From Roseovarius sp. 217 (lineage in GTDB: Bacteria; Pseudomonadota; Alphaproteobacteria; Rhodobacterales; Rhodobacteraceae): a DNA stretch of 64,000 nt. Location: assembly GCF_000152845.1 (NCBI RefSeq), contig NZ_CH902584.1, positions 1,851,815-1,915,814 on the forward strand, read 5' to 3'. Position 1 is the first letter of the stretch, and each line of letters begins with the position of its first letter. The translations under genes were made by a program, and so were the position numbers. The notes below the pieces were generated by a model that had not been told where the DNA came from, did no database searches, and saw only the letters and a list, made by a program, of their open reading frames with translations. Below, piece after piece: positions 11,546 to 19,966 of this stretch.

Positions 11546-12145
11546 TAGCTAATACCATGAAGAGCGAGTTTCTTAGACTATGGCTGCTCTTTCTAGGCTT
11601 GGGCAATGAATCTTTTCGGCCTGCCGCGTGTCGAGCCTCTGTTCTCTGCATTCGCTCCACGGGGGCCAAGTTAGCTCGCGAGAGGGGGTGGACCGGGAGC
11701 GGCCAACGCCTCCCAACAGCATAAACCGTGCTTGGGGTGGGGTGTACCGGGTTTGACCGGTTTGCAGGGTTTGCTGGCCTTGGCACCAACCAACCTGGTG
11801 CGCCACAGCTAACCTGTTCTTTCGGCCCACCGACCCTGGGTTCCAACATCCGGAAGAGGCGGCAGTGTGGGACGCGGCGGTCTCCACTAGTAGGGGATTA
11901 GTAGGGGATGTACGCCAAACGTTCTCTAGCGTCGTCCGGCAACGTCCAAGATCGAGTTGAGAATTAGTCAAGCGATCGTAATGAGTTATGCAACTTCAGA
12001 CAGCTTCGTCCGGTTGCGTCCAACATATGGACGGCAGAATTCGTAATTAGTGGGTCCGCTTTTGTCCATCTGATTGTTAACGTTACAGGCAAATTTTAGA
12101 CTAATATTGCAATCTGTCTATCGGTACGAGCTTGTCCTGCGCCCC
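11546..12145. other. 600-bp right end of the integrated element, non-coding
   Basis: No plausible gene is seen between the helicase start and the right att repeat. It must hold the promoter of the helicase operon. It contains a tandem 11-mer (tagtaggggat twice, 11888-11909) and two copies of TCGTCCGGnnnCGTCCAA (11932-11949 and 12006-12023), possible recombinase or accessory-protein sites near the attachment core. Confidence 0.45.
11932..12023 (+). repeat. paired direct repeats near the right att site
   Basis: TCGTCCGGcaaCGTCCAA at 11932-11949 and TCGTCCGGttgCGTCCAA at 12006-12023 match at 15 of 18 positions and start 74 bp apart. Each is followed within 30 bases by gaattagt or gtaattagt. They lie 120-215 bp inside the right att repeat. 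A recombinase arm-site role is possible but not shown. Confidence 0.4.
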
Positions 12146-12158
12146 CTCCCGCAACCAA
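12146..12158 (+). repeat. att repeat, right copy
   Basis: ctcccgcaaccaa exactly repeats the tRNA-fMet 3' end at 2745-2757 in the same orientation. The rest of a tRNA is absent, so this is the displaced half-site left at the far end of the integrated element. Confidence 0.75.
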
Positions 12159-12184
12159 ATCTTACCACGATATCAAATAGATAT

Positions 12185-12211
12185 AACCCGACTTAAACGG
12201 TCGGGTTTTTG
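12185..12211 (+). terminator. intrinsic terminator, probably the original rrn/tRNA terminator
   Basis: aacccgac (12185-12192) pairs perfectly with gtcgggtt (12200-12207) around a 7-base loop, followed by a T run to 12210. It lies 27 bases after the right att repeat, where a terminator after the CCA end would be expected. Integration of the element would have separated it from the tRNA. Confidence 0.75.
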
Positions 12212-12410
12212 CTTGCGCATTTTGTGTCAACGCCATGCCAACGTCTTGCAAGCGCCGTACCAACCTTCGCGGCGAGCTGATCTCCGAATGCGATGCGTCC
12301 GCGGCGCCAACAGCAACCCAAGAATCTTTGCGACAGAACCGTTTTGAGCGGTCCCTTGACGAATTGCGGACAGCGGAAATTCGTGACGGAGATACGTGCG
12401 ATGGAGTGAT

Positions 12411-12441
12411 AAAAACGCGGCCCCGATAATCTTGGGGCCGC
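12411..12441 (-). terminator. intrinsic terminator after iorB
   Basis: Read on the minus strand, gcggcccc (12441-12434) pairs with ggggccgc (12424-12417) and is followed by gttttt (12416-12411). It stands 13 bases after the iorB stop codon. Confidence 0.8.
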
Positions 12442-12453
12442 GCTCGCATATCC

Positions 12454-14634
12454 TCAGGCAAACTCAATGTGATCCGACATCGGAAGCTCGATCAGCCTCG
12501 GCCCCCCTGCACGCGCTATGGCATTGGCCAGTGCGGGCCCCGACGGGGGTGTCCCAGGTTCGCCGACGCCAGTGGGTGCCTCGGTGGACGGAATAATCTC
12601 CACCTCGATCGCGCCGATGTCCGATATGCGCAGGGGTTCGTAATCCGGGAAATTGAACTGATCCACCTGGCCGTCAGTCAGGGTAATCTTGTCGCGCATG
12701 ACGTGGCCGATACCGTACCCGATGCCACCTTCCATTTGTGCCCTGATCACGTCCGGGTTCACCGGGACGCCGCAATCGACCGCGCAGAAGACCTTCTCGA
12801 TCTTCACAGGCGCAACGCCGCCGCCGGACACCTCGGCAATTTCAGCCACGAAAGAGCCGAACGAGTGGTGTACGGCCAAGCCGCGCGCATGCCCATCAGG
12901 TGCTGTGCCCTGTCGGCTGGCCATCTCGGCCACCTTGCGCAGGACACCGGCCATGCGGACTTGTGCGGGCGTGTCGCCCGGCAGCATGGACAGGCGCAGA
13001 TCCAACGGATCCGCAGCGGTTTCTTCGGCCACCATGTCGATCATGGATTCCATCACATACGCGGTGTGCGTATGCCCTACCGAACGCCACCAAAGGACGC
13101 TTGTCGCCTTTTTATGGTCGGTCAACCCCACAGCCATACCCGGGATGAAATAGGGCGTGTCTGCCACGCCCTCGACCGAAGAATGGTCGACACCGTCATG
13201 AATCATCATCTGCGCCATCGGGGTGTCTTTCATGATCGACTGGCCGGCGATACGGTGATCCCAGCCGACGATCTTGCCGCCATCGTCGATCCCCACCCGG
13301 ACGCGATGGGCGAAGGCTGGGCGGTAGTAGCCACCCTTGATGTCGTCCTCGCGCGACCAAACCAGCTTCACCGGTCGGCTGCGGTCAGTCAGGCCGAAGG
13401 CCATCGCGCACTCGAGGTTGTAGTCCGCAGTCGGGTTGGCGCGCCGCCCGAAGGAGCCGCCAGCCAGAATCGTGTTGATCCGGATTTTATCCATCGGCAG
13501 TTCCAGTACCTGGCTCAACGTATTGTGGCCGAATGTCGGGAACTGCGCCCCGTCATGCAAGATTACACCGCCGTCATCGGTAGGTTCGATCGTGCAGGTT
13601 AGCGGTTCCATCGGCGCATGGGCCAGAAGTGGAAAGTAGAAGGTCTTGTCGATGATGTGCGCGGCACCGTCCACCAGGGCGGCGGTCTTGGCCTGTTCCC
13701 CTTTGGCTTGATAGGTGCTGTCTGCGTTCACGGCGGCGATCAGCTCTTCGCGGATCACGTCAGAGGACCGCGTTTCGGCTTCGGACGCATCCCATTCGAT
13801 GCTGAGCGCATCTCGCGCCGTCATCGCCTGCCAGGTGGTTTCGGCATAGACTGCGACGCCCGATTTGTCCGGCATCGCCTTCGCCATGACAAAACCCTTC
13901 ATCCCCTCGGCGTCACCCGCGTCGAAAGAGGCCAGTCTGGCACCCATCTGGGGCGCTCTGGCGATGACGACCACAAGCTGGTTGTCCAACTGCATGTCCA
14001 TTGCGAACTGGCCCGAGCCGTCAATCTTAACCGGCGTGTCCTTGCGCATAACGGCCTTTTCCTTACCGATCAGGCGCCATTCTTCGGGCCTGCGCAGGCG
14101 CGGTTCTGCGGGAGCTTCCAGCTTGGCGGCGGCCGCCACAAAATCGCCAATCGGGGCGGCTTTACCGCTTCCGGTGATCTGGCCGTCTATAATATCCAAG
14201 CTGGCCGCATCGACATCCCAGGCATCAGCGGCAGCCGCGATCAACATTTCACGCGCGGCGGCACCGGCGTTACGATACTGCCCGAAACTGTTTGCCATGG
14301 CCGTTGACCCACCAGTGCCCTGGAACGCCCCGAAAAGAAGGTTATTATAAAGCGTCGGGTTGGACGGGGCAAATTCGTAGTCGATCTGCTCCATTGTCAT
14401 GCCCAGTTCTTCGGCGACCAGCGTGGTCAAACCGGTCGATGTTCCCTGTCCCATTTCGAAATGCTTGACGATGGCGGTCACGCGGCCATCCTGAGCGATG
14501 CGGACGAACGGATTGAACTGCATCGCGTCCGATCCGGCGGCCAGGGTGCCATCGGGCCGGGCTCCGACAAGCAGAACGGCGGTGGCGGCTGCGGCCCCTT
14601 TGAGGAAGCCGCGCCGGGATGTGGTCATGGTCAT
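12454..14634 (-). CDS. iorB: molybdopterin subunit of an aldehyde/isoquinoline-type oxidoreductase
   Basis: A 726-residue large subunit of the xanthine dehydrogenase family, IorB/aldehyde dehydrogenase type, which binds Mo-cytosine dinucleotide and hydroxylates or oxidises a heterocycle or aldehyde. A Tat signal is at the start (TTSRRGFLKGAAAATAVLLVG). Family motifs include HFEMGQGTSTGL, FGAFQGTGGSTAM and AGGSFGRRANPTADY, with the C-terminal GVGEPGTPPSG carrying the expected catalytic Glu. The ATG at 14634 is chosen because it directly precedes the twin-arginine signal and lies one base after the iorA stop; an open frame continues upstream only as overlap with iorA. The substrate cannot be told. 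The cytochrome subunit often found beside such pairs is not seen. Confidence 0.88.
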   Translation of the reverse strand: MTMTTSRRGFLKGAAAATAVLLVGARPDGTLAAGSDAMQFNPFVRIAQDGRVTAIVKHFEMGQGTSTGLTTLVAEELGMTMEQIDYEFAPSNPTLYNNLLFGAFQGTGGSTAMANSFGQYRNAGAAAREMLIAAAADAWDVDAASLDIIDGQITGSGKAAPIGDFVAAAAKLEAPAEPRLRRPEEWRLIGKEKAVMRKDTPVKIDGSGQFAMDMQLDNQLVVVIARAPQMGARLASFDAGDAEGMKGFVMAKAMPDKSGVAVYAETTWQAMTARDALSIEWDASEAETRSSDVIREELIAAVNADSTYQAKGEQAKTAALVDGAAHIIDKTFYFPLLAHAPMEPLTCTIEPTDDGGVILHDGAQFPTFGHNTLSQVLELPMDKIRINTILAGGSFGRRANPTADYNLECAMAFGLTDRSRPVKLVWSREDDIKGGYYRPAFAHRVRVGIDDGGKIVGWDHRIAGQSIMKDTPMAQMMIHDGVDHSSVEGVADTPYFIPGMAVGLTDHKKATSVLWWRSVGHTHTAYVMESMIDMVAEETAADPLDLRLSMLPGDTPAQVRMAGVLRKVAEMASRQGTAPDGHARGLAVHHSFGSFVAEIAEVSGGGVAPVKIEKVFCAVDCGVPVNPDVIRAQMEGGIGYGIGHVMRDKITLTDGQVDQFNFPDYEPLRISDIGAIEVEIIPSTEAPTGVGEPGTPPSGPALANAIARAGGPRLIELPMSDHIEFA

Positions 14635-14635
14635 C

Positions 14636-15106
14636 TCAGCCCTCCAATATCTCGGCCGCACGCAGAACGCCGGCGCGAATGCGCGGATATGTGGCGCAGC
14701 GACAGACATTGCCCTGCATGTATTGATCAACTTCCTCTGCCGTCGGCCTGGCATTCTCCGACAAGAGACCGGCCGCCGACATGATCTGGCCGGACTGGCA
14801 ATAACCGCACTGTACCACGTCAAGTTCGGTCCAGGCTCGCTGGATGGCGGCACCGATGCGGTCGCCGCCGATGGCTTCGATCGTGGTGATCTCAGCCCCT
14901 TCGACATCCTCGACATAGGTCTGGCACGATCGCGTCGGCTGCCCGTCGATATGTACGGTGCAGGCCCCGCAAGCAGCGACCCCGCAGCCGAATTTCGTTC
15001 CTGTCAATTTGAGGTCATCGCGGATCACCCACAAAAGCGGGGTTCCGTCTTCGGCATCGACCATGACGGTCTGGCCATTGAATTTAAGTTCGCGCGTCAC
15101 GTTCAT
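14636..15106 (-). CDS. iorA: (2Fe-2S) subunit of the same oxidoreductase
   Basis: A 156-residue iron-sulfur subunit passing electrons from the molybdenum site. The plant-type cluster motif is KFGCGVAACGACTVHIDG, with a further Cys in TRSCQTY. The C-terminal helical cluster has CGYCQSGQIM and NVCRCATYPRI. The length fits IorA-type proteins. The start at 15106 gives the usual MNVTRELKFNG beginning; gga(g) lies immediately before it, closer than ideal, so a non-ATG start nearby is possible. It overlaps translation of iorB at its end (TGA, one base, ATG). The divergent AraC gene at 15311 is the likely regulator. Confidence 0.88.
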   Translation of the reverse strand: MNVTRELKFNGQTVMVDAEDGTPLLWVIRDDLKLTGTKFGCGVAACGACTVHIDGQPTRSCQTYVEDVEGAEITTIEAIGGDRIGAAIQRAWTELDVVQCGYCQSGQIMSAAGLLSENARPTAEEVDQYMQGNVCRCATYPRIRAGVLRAAEILEG

Positions 15107-15310
15107 CTCCGTGTTCAGTATGGCTGAGAATACTGCGCCCTGCCGTATCGCAAGGCTCTGGTACATAGTCGCAATTTTGGCGCGGATCGTCACTTGCATA
15201 TGACGCCAAATCTATAACATAAGATGACAAAAGCTGATCGTTGCGCCTTCGAGCCGAGGTGCAAGGCTGGTAAGAAGATGTCTCGATACGGTCCAGAGAA
15301 GGGAACGCCG

Positions 15311-16306
15311 ATGTCCAACTCCCGACAGTACAACATTGCTGCGCATGTCCGTCAGACCTGCAATATCCTCGGTCTGTCGCCTGCTCGGGTGCTGGCCCGC
15401 TGCGGGCTGGACGCAGGTTTTTTGGATTCGACAGACACCGGCGTAGACGCATCAACCTATTTCGCGCTCTGGACTGCGTTTGCTACCGAAAGCGAGGATT
15501 CTGAGCTGCCGCTGACACTGGGATGCGGCGTATCACATGGGCCGTTTCAGCCGGCACTGCTGGCGTTCTCGGCAAGCCCCGACATCTATACCGGACTGAA
15601 ACGGCTTGCCGTGTTCAAGCCGCTCTGCGCGCCGATACGCCTGGAGCTGAGCGAAACGGACACATGCTTCTCCGCCGCCTTTGCTACGGAAGACGATCAT
15701 ACCATGCCGACTGTCATGGCCATGACCGAGGTGATATTTTTCCTCGATCTCGCCCGAACCTTCACTGCGCATTACGTCGTACCTCAGGTTATTCACCTTC
15801 CCGATCCGACACATGTAACGCCAGCCTATCGGGACTATATCGGCGCTCCAATCGAGAAAGGTCGCCTGCCGGGTATTATCTTCACGATGGAGGATGCTCG
15901 CAGACCACTGATTTCGGCCGATACCGATTTCTACAGAATCGTTGAGCAGGACCTTCTGGTCAAGCTTGAGAATTTGACGGGCGGCAACCAGATCAGCAAC
16001 CGCGTCAGGCGAGTTCTGACCGAAATGCTTCCCGCCGGGACAGTTTCGGCAGGCCAGGTCAGCGCGCGGCTCGGAGTGAGCAAACGCAGTCTGCAACGCA
16101 AGCTGCGGGACGAAAGCACGTCGTTCCAGGCCGTGCTGAACGAAACGCGGGCATCGCTGGCCCTGACCTATCTGCGGGATCAGAAACTGAGTGCGGAGGA
16201 AACCAGCCATCTCCTCGCTTACCGAGATCCGAACTCGTTCTATCGCGCCTTCCAGGTGTGGACGGGCATGACGCCCGCAGAAGCAAGAAACGCGCCAATC
16301 AACTGA
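15311..16306 (+). CDS. AraC-family transcriptional regulator (OruR/ArgR-like N-terminus)
   Basis: A 331-residue protein. The N-terminal two thirds match the ligand domain found in AraC regulators of the OruR type (GLSPARVLARCGLD, then LPLTLGCGVSHG). The C-terminus has the double HTH: SAGQVSARLGVSKRSLQRKL and LSAEETSHLLAYRDPNSFYRAFQVWTG (in part). Three in-frame ATGs precede; I take 15311 because gaaggga lies about 9 bases before it and it begins the conserved region. It is transcribed away from iorAB with about 200 bp between, so it probably controls that operon. The effector is unknown. Confidence 0.85.
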   Translation: MSNSRQYNIAAHVRQTCNILGLSPARVLARCGLDAGFLDSTDTGVDASTYFALWTAFATESEDSELPLTLGCGVSHGPFQPALLAFSASPDIYTGLKRLAVFKPLCAPIRLELSETDTCFSAAFATEDDHTMPTVMAMTEVIFFLDLARTFTAHYVVPQVIHLPDPTHVTPAYRDYIGAPIEKGRLPGIIFTMEDARRPLISADTDFYRIVEQDLLVKLENLTGGNQISNRVRRVLTEMLPAGTVSAGQVSARLGVSKRSLQRKLRDESTSFQAVLNETRASLALTYLRDQKLSAEETSHLLAYRDPNSFYRAFQVWTGMTPAEARNAPIN

Positions 16307-16560
16307 TAGGCAGGAAATCCTGCGGTCTGCGCGGTTTTGGTGCTCCTTCGACAGCCGTTCGCAACTGTCAGATTTGACGGATACGGTCAAACGGCTCAGA
16401 GAGTTTTTCCAACCGCTTGGGCCATGGCGGGTGCTCTAGATGAAGAGTACCTGTTGTACTACACAGGATCAAATGAACGTGGAGTCCAAGCCTGTCCGAA
16501 TACGGTCGCCGCAGGAAGGACGCCATAAACGATGGCGGCCAAAGCGACGATCTGGGATAG
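16307..16560. other. intergenic, no gene recognised
   Basis: This is the left part of the 411-bp gap between the AraC gene and the SDR gene. I see no coding signal; the right part holds a MATE fragment. Confidence 0.35.
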
Positions 16561-16680
16561 ATTGGAACGGCCTGTATCAAACTAGGCAATACGGCGCGCA
16601 CGCACCATTGGACCGGCACCAATATTGATACCCACCATGGCCATCATGGCAGTCCCAGGGTAATCGCCCCACTTTTAACG
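16561..16680 (-). pseudogene. MATE efflux transporter fragment
   Basis: Reading minus from about 16653, the frame gives GTAMMAMVGINIGAGPMVRARRIA, then a stop, then QIVALAAIVYGV further on. The stretch VGxNIGAGxxxRARRIA is a signature of MATE-family (NorM-like) multidrug transporters at the start of their second half. Only about 50 residues remain and a stop interrupts them, so this is a decayed relic, not an active pump. Confidence 0.45.
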
Positions 16681-16717
16681 GGGTGCGATGTCCTGCTGTC
16701 CTCGACGTTTCCAAGAT

Positions 16718-17533
16718 TCATACAGGTAGCCCGATCTGCTTGCGCAGACTTTTGTCGAATGCGGAGGTGGGGACGAAGCGCCGCAGGAAACTGACTCGCC
16801 GCGCCATTCTTCCTGCTGCGTATCGCTTCTTCGGATTGGCGTCGGTCGCGGCCTTTAGTACAGTCTTGGCGACGATTTCCGGATTATCGCCTTTCTCCAT
16901 CGCCTTGCGCACAGTCACATTCATGCTTGCACGGCCTGCATCGTAAATATCAATCTGATTGTCTGGGCTGGTGAGGCTCTCTTCGAACGATGTGCGAGTA
17001 TAAGCGGGTTCGACCAGCGTCACGCGAATGCCAAATGTCCGCATTTCATGATCAAGTGACTCGGAATAACCTTCGACCGCATGCTTGGTGGATGCATAGA
17101 GAGCGAAGTAGGGCGCGGGGATGAACCCCTGTACCGAGCTTACGTTGACGATCCGCCCCCCCTTCTGGAGACGCATCGTCGGCAAGACTGCGTTTGTCAC
17201 GCGCAAAACACCGAAGACGTTCACATCGAACAGTGCCTGAGCTTGAGTGATCGAGGACTCCTCCGCGCCGCCCAATAGTCCCACCCCGGCGTTGTTGACC
17301 ACCAAATCAACGCGCCCGGCCTGTTCCAGGATCTTTGCGACAACACTTGTCACTGATGCGTCGTCGGTGACGTCGCAACTCAGCATGGTGATGCCATCAG
17401 ATATATCGGCGATGACCCGGCGACTGGTTCCGAATACGCGGTATCCCGCAGTTTGAAGGGCCTTGGCGGTCGCTTTTCCAATACCTGAGGATGCGCCTGT
17501 CACCAGCGCGACTTTCTTGGTGGTCTCATTCAT
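16718..17533 (-). CDS. SDR-family oxidoreductase
   Basis: A 271-residue classical short-chain dehydrogenase using NAD(P). The cofactor motif is ALVTGASSGIGKAT (residues 8-21), NNAGVGLLG lies near 85, and the active site is Ser in NVSSVQG and YASTKHAVE (YxxxK). The C-terminal part matches the oxidoreductase group that acts on ketones or hydroxysteroid-like compounds; the substrate is unknown. The ATG at 17533 has agaggta about 6 bases upstream. It is the last gene of a minus-strand TetR-thioesterase-SDR set beside an RND pump, 144 bp after the thioesterase. Confidence 0.87.
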   Translation of the reverse strand: MNETTKKVALVTGASSGIGKATAKALQTAGYRVFGTSRRVIADISDGITMLSCDVTDDASVTSVVAKILEQAGRVDLVVNNAGVGLLGGAEESSITQAQALFDVNVFGVLRVTNAVLPTMRLQKGGRIVNVSSVQGFIPAPYFALYASTKHAVEGYSESLDHEMRTFGIRVTLVEPAYTRTSFEESLTSPDNQIDIYDAGRASMNVTVRKAMEKGDNPEIVAKTVLKAATDANPKKRYAAGRMARRVSFLRRFVPTSAFDKSLRKQIGLPV

Positions 17534-17677
17534 GGGCTTACCTCTTTCGGTTCTTGTGGATCTCGTCCGGAATAATGCCGTTCGCCCCACACTCTTTGGG
17601 TTGGGATTTGCTTGGCTAACACCGCCGGGGCATCTCTTCGGGGTGTAGCGTGGGTGCGTTGGACGACGATGTGGACA

Positions 17678-18169
17678 TCATGGCCTGCTGCGCACGATCA
17701 GGCATGTCGACGTCCCATGTGCATGAAGCCTGCCTCCGGCGTCCTCAACTCGACCTTCTAGAGTGATCGCCATCCGGCCACGCGACAGAACTCGGCCAAT
17801 GACTTTCATTTCGCCCGACTCTGCAAGAATTGGTCGGACGAATTTCGTGGTCGTTTCATGTGATGGACAGGCTTCGCCCGGTGCGAGAGTGGTTTGTGCC
17901 GCAAGGGCCATGGCAGTGTCGAGCATCGTCATGATCCAGCCGCCGTGCATTGTCTTCATCGGGTTGCTGAAACGTGCTTCGGGTCTAGCCCGAAGAGTGA
18001 CCTCGCCTTCCTGAGGCGGCAGCAATGTGAAGGGCAACACATCCGCCATCGCAGGAGGGCGGATGCTGCCGTTCGCCCAAGCTGAAACCAACTCAAACCC
18101 GGTGTATTCCATCGGTTCAGATGGCGAGGTCGATTCGGTGTCGGCTTCAACCGATCCCTGCGATATCAC
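17678..18169 (-). CDS. PaaI-family hotdog thioesterase
   Basis: A 163-residue hotdog-fold protein. The family core MKTMHGGWIMTMLDTAMALA (residues 71-90) includes the HGG segment, and the second half has CPSHETTTKFVRPI and MAITLEGRVEDAGGRLHAHGTST (in part). PaaI-type enzymes hydrolyse acyl- or aryl-CoA thioesters. It starts with an ATGA overlap on the TetR stop (18166-18169), so the two are translationally coupled. The link to efflux suggests handling of an acidic or aromatic compound; this is inference. Confidence 0.85.
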   Translation of the reverse strand: MISQGSVEADTESTSPSEPMEYTGFELVSAWANGSIRPPAMADVLPFTLLPPQEGEVTLRARPEARFSNPMKTMHGGWIMTMLDTAMALAAQTTLAPGEACPSHETTTKFVRPILAESGEMKVIGRVLSRGRMAITLEGRVEDAGGRLHAHGTSTCLIVRSRP

Positions 18170-18768
18170 TGGTTTGCTCCTGTTTCAGTATCCCTGCCGG
18201 CCACTTTCAGAGCGTTGGCGGCAGCCGCTTGGAGAAATCCTGCCGACAGTGCCTTGTCATTGACGGCCCGTGAGAGAACCAGTGCTCCGACCATGGTCGA
18301 CAGGACGGCCATAGACGTCGCGCTTGGATTCTCGCCGCACGGCTTGCCCGCTAGGTTGTCGAGGATGTCGAGATGTCTTTTGATTCCAGTTTCGAACGAC
18401 GCTTTCACATCGCTGCCCTGTCTAGCCGCATCCGAGCCGAGCGCCACGATCGGGCAACCGTCCATCTTTTCCTCGCGGTGGCCCATGCTGAGATAGAATG
18501 CGAGGACGGCGCCAAGCGGGTCCTCGGGATTCGCCTCGACTGCGGAAGCCCAGTGCCGGGTGGCGCTCTCGAATGCGCGGCTGGATGCCTGCACCGCCAG
18601 GTCTTCCTTTGACGCGAACTGCTTGTAGAAGGCACCCTGGGTCAGGCCGGCGCCCTTCATCAGGTCCTTAAGGCCGATGCCGTCAAAGCCATTCTCCCGG
18701 AAAAGGCGGCTCGCCACGTTGATCACGTTCTCGCGGTTTTCTTCAGCCTGTTTGCGGCTCACTCGCAT
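18166..18768 (-). CDS. TetR-family repressor of the adjacent efflux locus
   Basis: A 200-residue TetR/AcrR regulator. The N-terminal HTH is complete: NVASRLFRENGFDGIGLKDLMKGAGLTQGAFYKQFASKEDL (residues about 16-57, shown in part as GLTQGAFYKQFASKE). The C-terminal ligand domain has the PF16925-like GCPIVALGSDAAR segment. It is divergent from the RND operon, and the 79-bp gap holds a long palindrome centred at 18808. It likely represses itself, the thioesterase and SDR genes, and the pump. Confidence 0.88.
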   Translation of the reverse strand: MRVSRKQAEENRENVINVASRLFRENGFDGIGLKDLMKGAGLTQGAFYKQFASKEDLAVQASSRAFESATRHWASAVEANPEDPLGAVLAFYLSMGHREEKMDGCPIVALGSDAARQGSDVKASFETGIKRHLDILDNLAGKPCGENPSATSMAVLSTMVGALVLSRAVNDKALSAGFLQAAAANALKVAGRDTETGANQ

Positions 18769-18784
18769 GGCTACTCTCCATTAA

Positions 18785-18831
18785 AGATTGCGTTCGTAAT
18801 CTATATACTATATAGAGTGTGAGTGCAATCT
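18785..18831. promoter_or_regulatory. extended palindromic operator between TetR and RND genes
   Basis: The centre CTATATAcTATATAG (18801-18815) is a perfect palindrome. An outer pair AGATTGC (18785-18791) and GCAATCT (18825-18831) shares the same centre at 18808. Such a nested dyad between divergent tetR and target genes is the expected TetR operator, overlapping both promoters. Whether one or two dimers bind is not shown. Confidence 0.7.
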
Positions 18832-18853
18832 ATTTTGAAGCAAGGCGATGGTC

Positions 18854-19966
18854 ATGAATAAGAAACGCGTCATTGTGCTGGGAAGCATCCTGATCGCTGT
18901 GTTGGGGGCGGCTGCGTTTGCCACGCTTGCCATTCCCACGCAGGAAGCCTCCGCCGAGAGCGACCCGCGGCAGATGCCGCCGATTGTCAGGCTGACGAAA
19001 GCGGTGCCTATGGATGATGCTGAACTCAGCTTCACAGGGATTATTGCGGCACGAGTGCAAAGTGATCTCGGTTTTCGCGTGTCTGGAAAAATCGAGGAAC
19101 GATTCGTGAACACCGGTCAGAAAATCTCCGTCGGGCAGCCGCTGATGCGGATCGACAAGACCGATCTGCAGCTCGCACTCATCGCAAAACGTAACGCTGT
19201 CGCCGCAGCGCGCGCTGTTCTGATGCAGGCCCGTGCAGATGAAAAGCGCTATGCGACTCTGTCGGACAATGGCTTGGCTGCAAGCTCGCAGCGCTACGAA
19301 CAGGCAAAAGCCGCGCTGGATACCGCAGAGGCACAGCTTGCCGTGGCCGAGGCCGAAGCACAGCTTGCTGAGAACCAGGCATCATATTCCACCCTTGTGG
19401 CAGACGCGGATGGTATTGTGATTGAAACGGTCGGCGAGCCTGGCCAGGTCGTTGCAGCCGGGCAGCCCGTGATCCGGATTGCACAGACCGGCCCTCGCGA
19501 AGCACTGATCGCACTTCCCGAAACAATACGGCCAGACATCGGTTCTGTGGCAGAGGCCCGCGTATATGGCACCGAGGCACGCAGCCACTCCGCACATCTG
19601 CGGCAATTATCGGACTCGGCTGATCCCCGGACCCGCACCTACGAGGCTCGCTATGTGCTTGGTGGTGAGGCAGCGACAGCACCTCTTGGCGCGACGGTCA
19701 CCATCCGGGTTGCAAGGCGGACCGGCCAGCCGACGATACAAGTGCCACTGGGGGCTCTGCTGGATGATGGCACCAAGACCGGCGTTTGGATGCTGGACCG
19801 AGCGACATCGACCGTACATTTTCGTCCCGTTAAGCTTGTGCGTTTAACCAGCGAGCATGCCGTTGTCTCCGGTCTGGAACCGGGTGAGCCGATAGTTTCA
19901 CTGGGCGCCCATCTCTTGCAAGAAGGGACCTCTGTCAGACCCGAAACTGAGAGCGGAGATAATTGA
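18854..19966 (+). CDS. RND efflux periplasmic adaptor (membrane fusion protein)
   Basis: A 370-residue HlyD/AcrA-type adaptor linking an inner-membrane pump to an outer-membrane channel. The N-terminal helix (KKRVIVLGSILIAVLGAAAF) is a signal or anchor. The lipoyl half motifs are IIAARVQSDLGFRVSGKIEE and DGIVIETVGEPGQVVAAGQ, split by an alpha-hairpin of about 80 residues rich in Ala and Glu. The ATG at 18854 is preferred over 18848 because aagg is 8 bases upstream. It overlaps the permease by ATGA. No TolC-like gene is present, so a shared outer-membrane channel is presumed. Confidence 0.9.
   Translation: MNKKRVIVLGSILIAVLGAAAFATLAIPTQEASAESDPRQMPPIVRLTKAVPMDDAELSFTGIIAARVQSDLGFRVSGKIEERFVNTGQKISVGQPLMRIDKTDLQLALIAKRNAVAAARAVLMQARADEKRYATLSDNGLAASSQRYEQAKAALDTAEAQLAVAEAEAQLAENQASYSTLVADADGIVIETVGEPGQVVAAGQPVIRIAQTGPREALIALPETIRPDIGSVAEARVYGTEARSHSAHLRQLSDSADPRTRTYEARYVLGGEAATAPLGATVTIRVARRTGQPTIQVPLGALLDDGTKTGVWMLDRATSTVHFRPVKLVRLTSEHAVVSGLEPGEPIVSLGAHLLQEGTSVRPETESGDN

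Noticed and set aside
12469..13602. Long plus-strand open frame of 377 codons
   Set aside because: It is the complement of iorB and reflects codon bias of a GC-rich gene; the iorB frame has clear family motifs.
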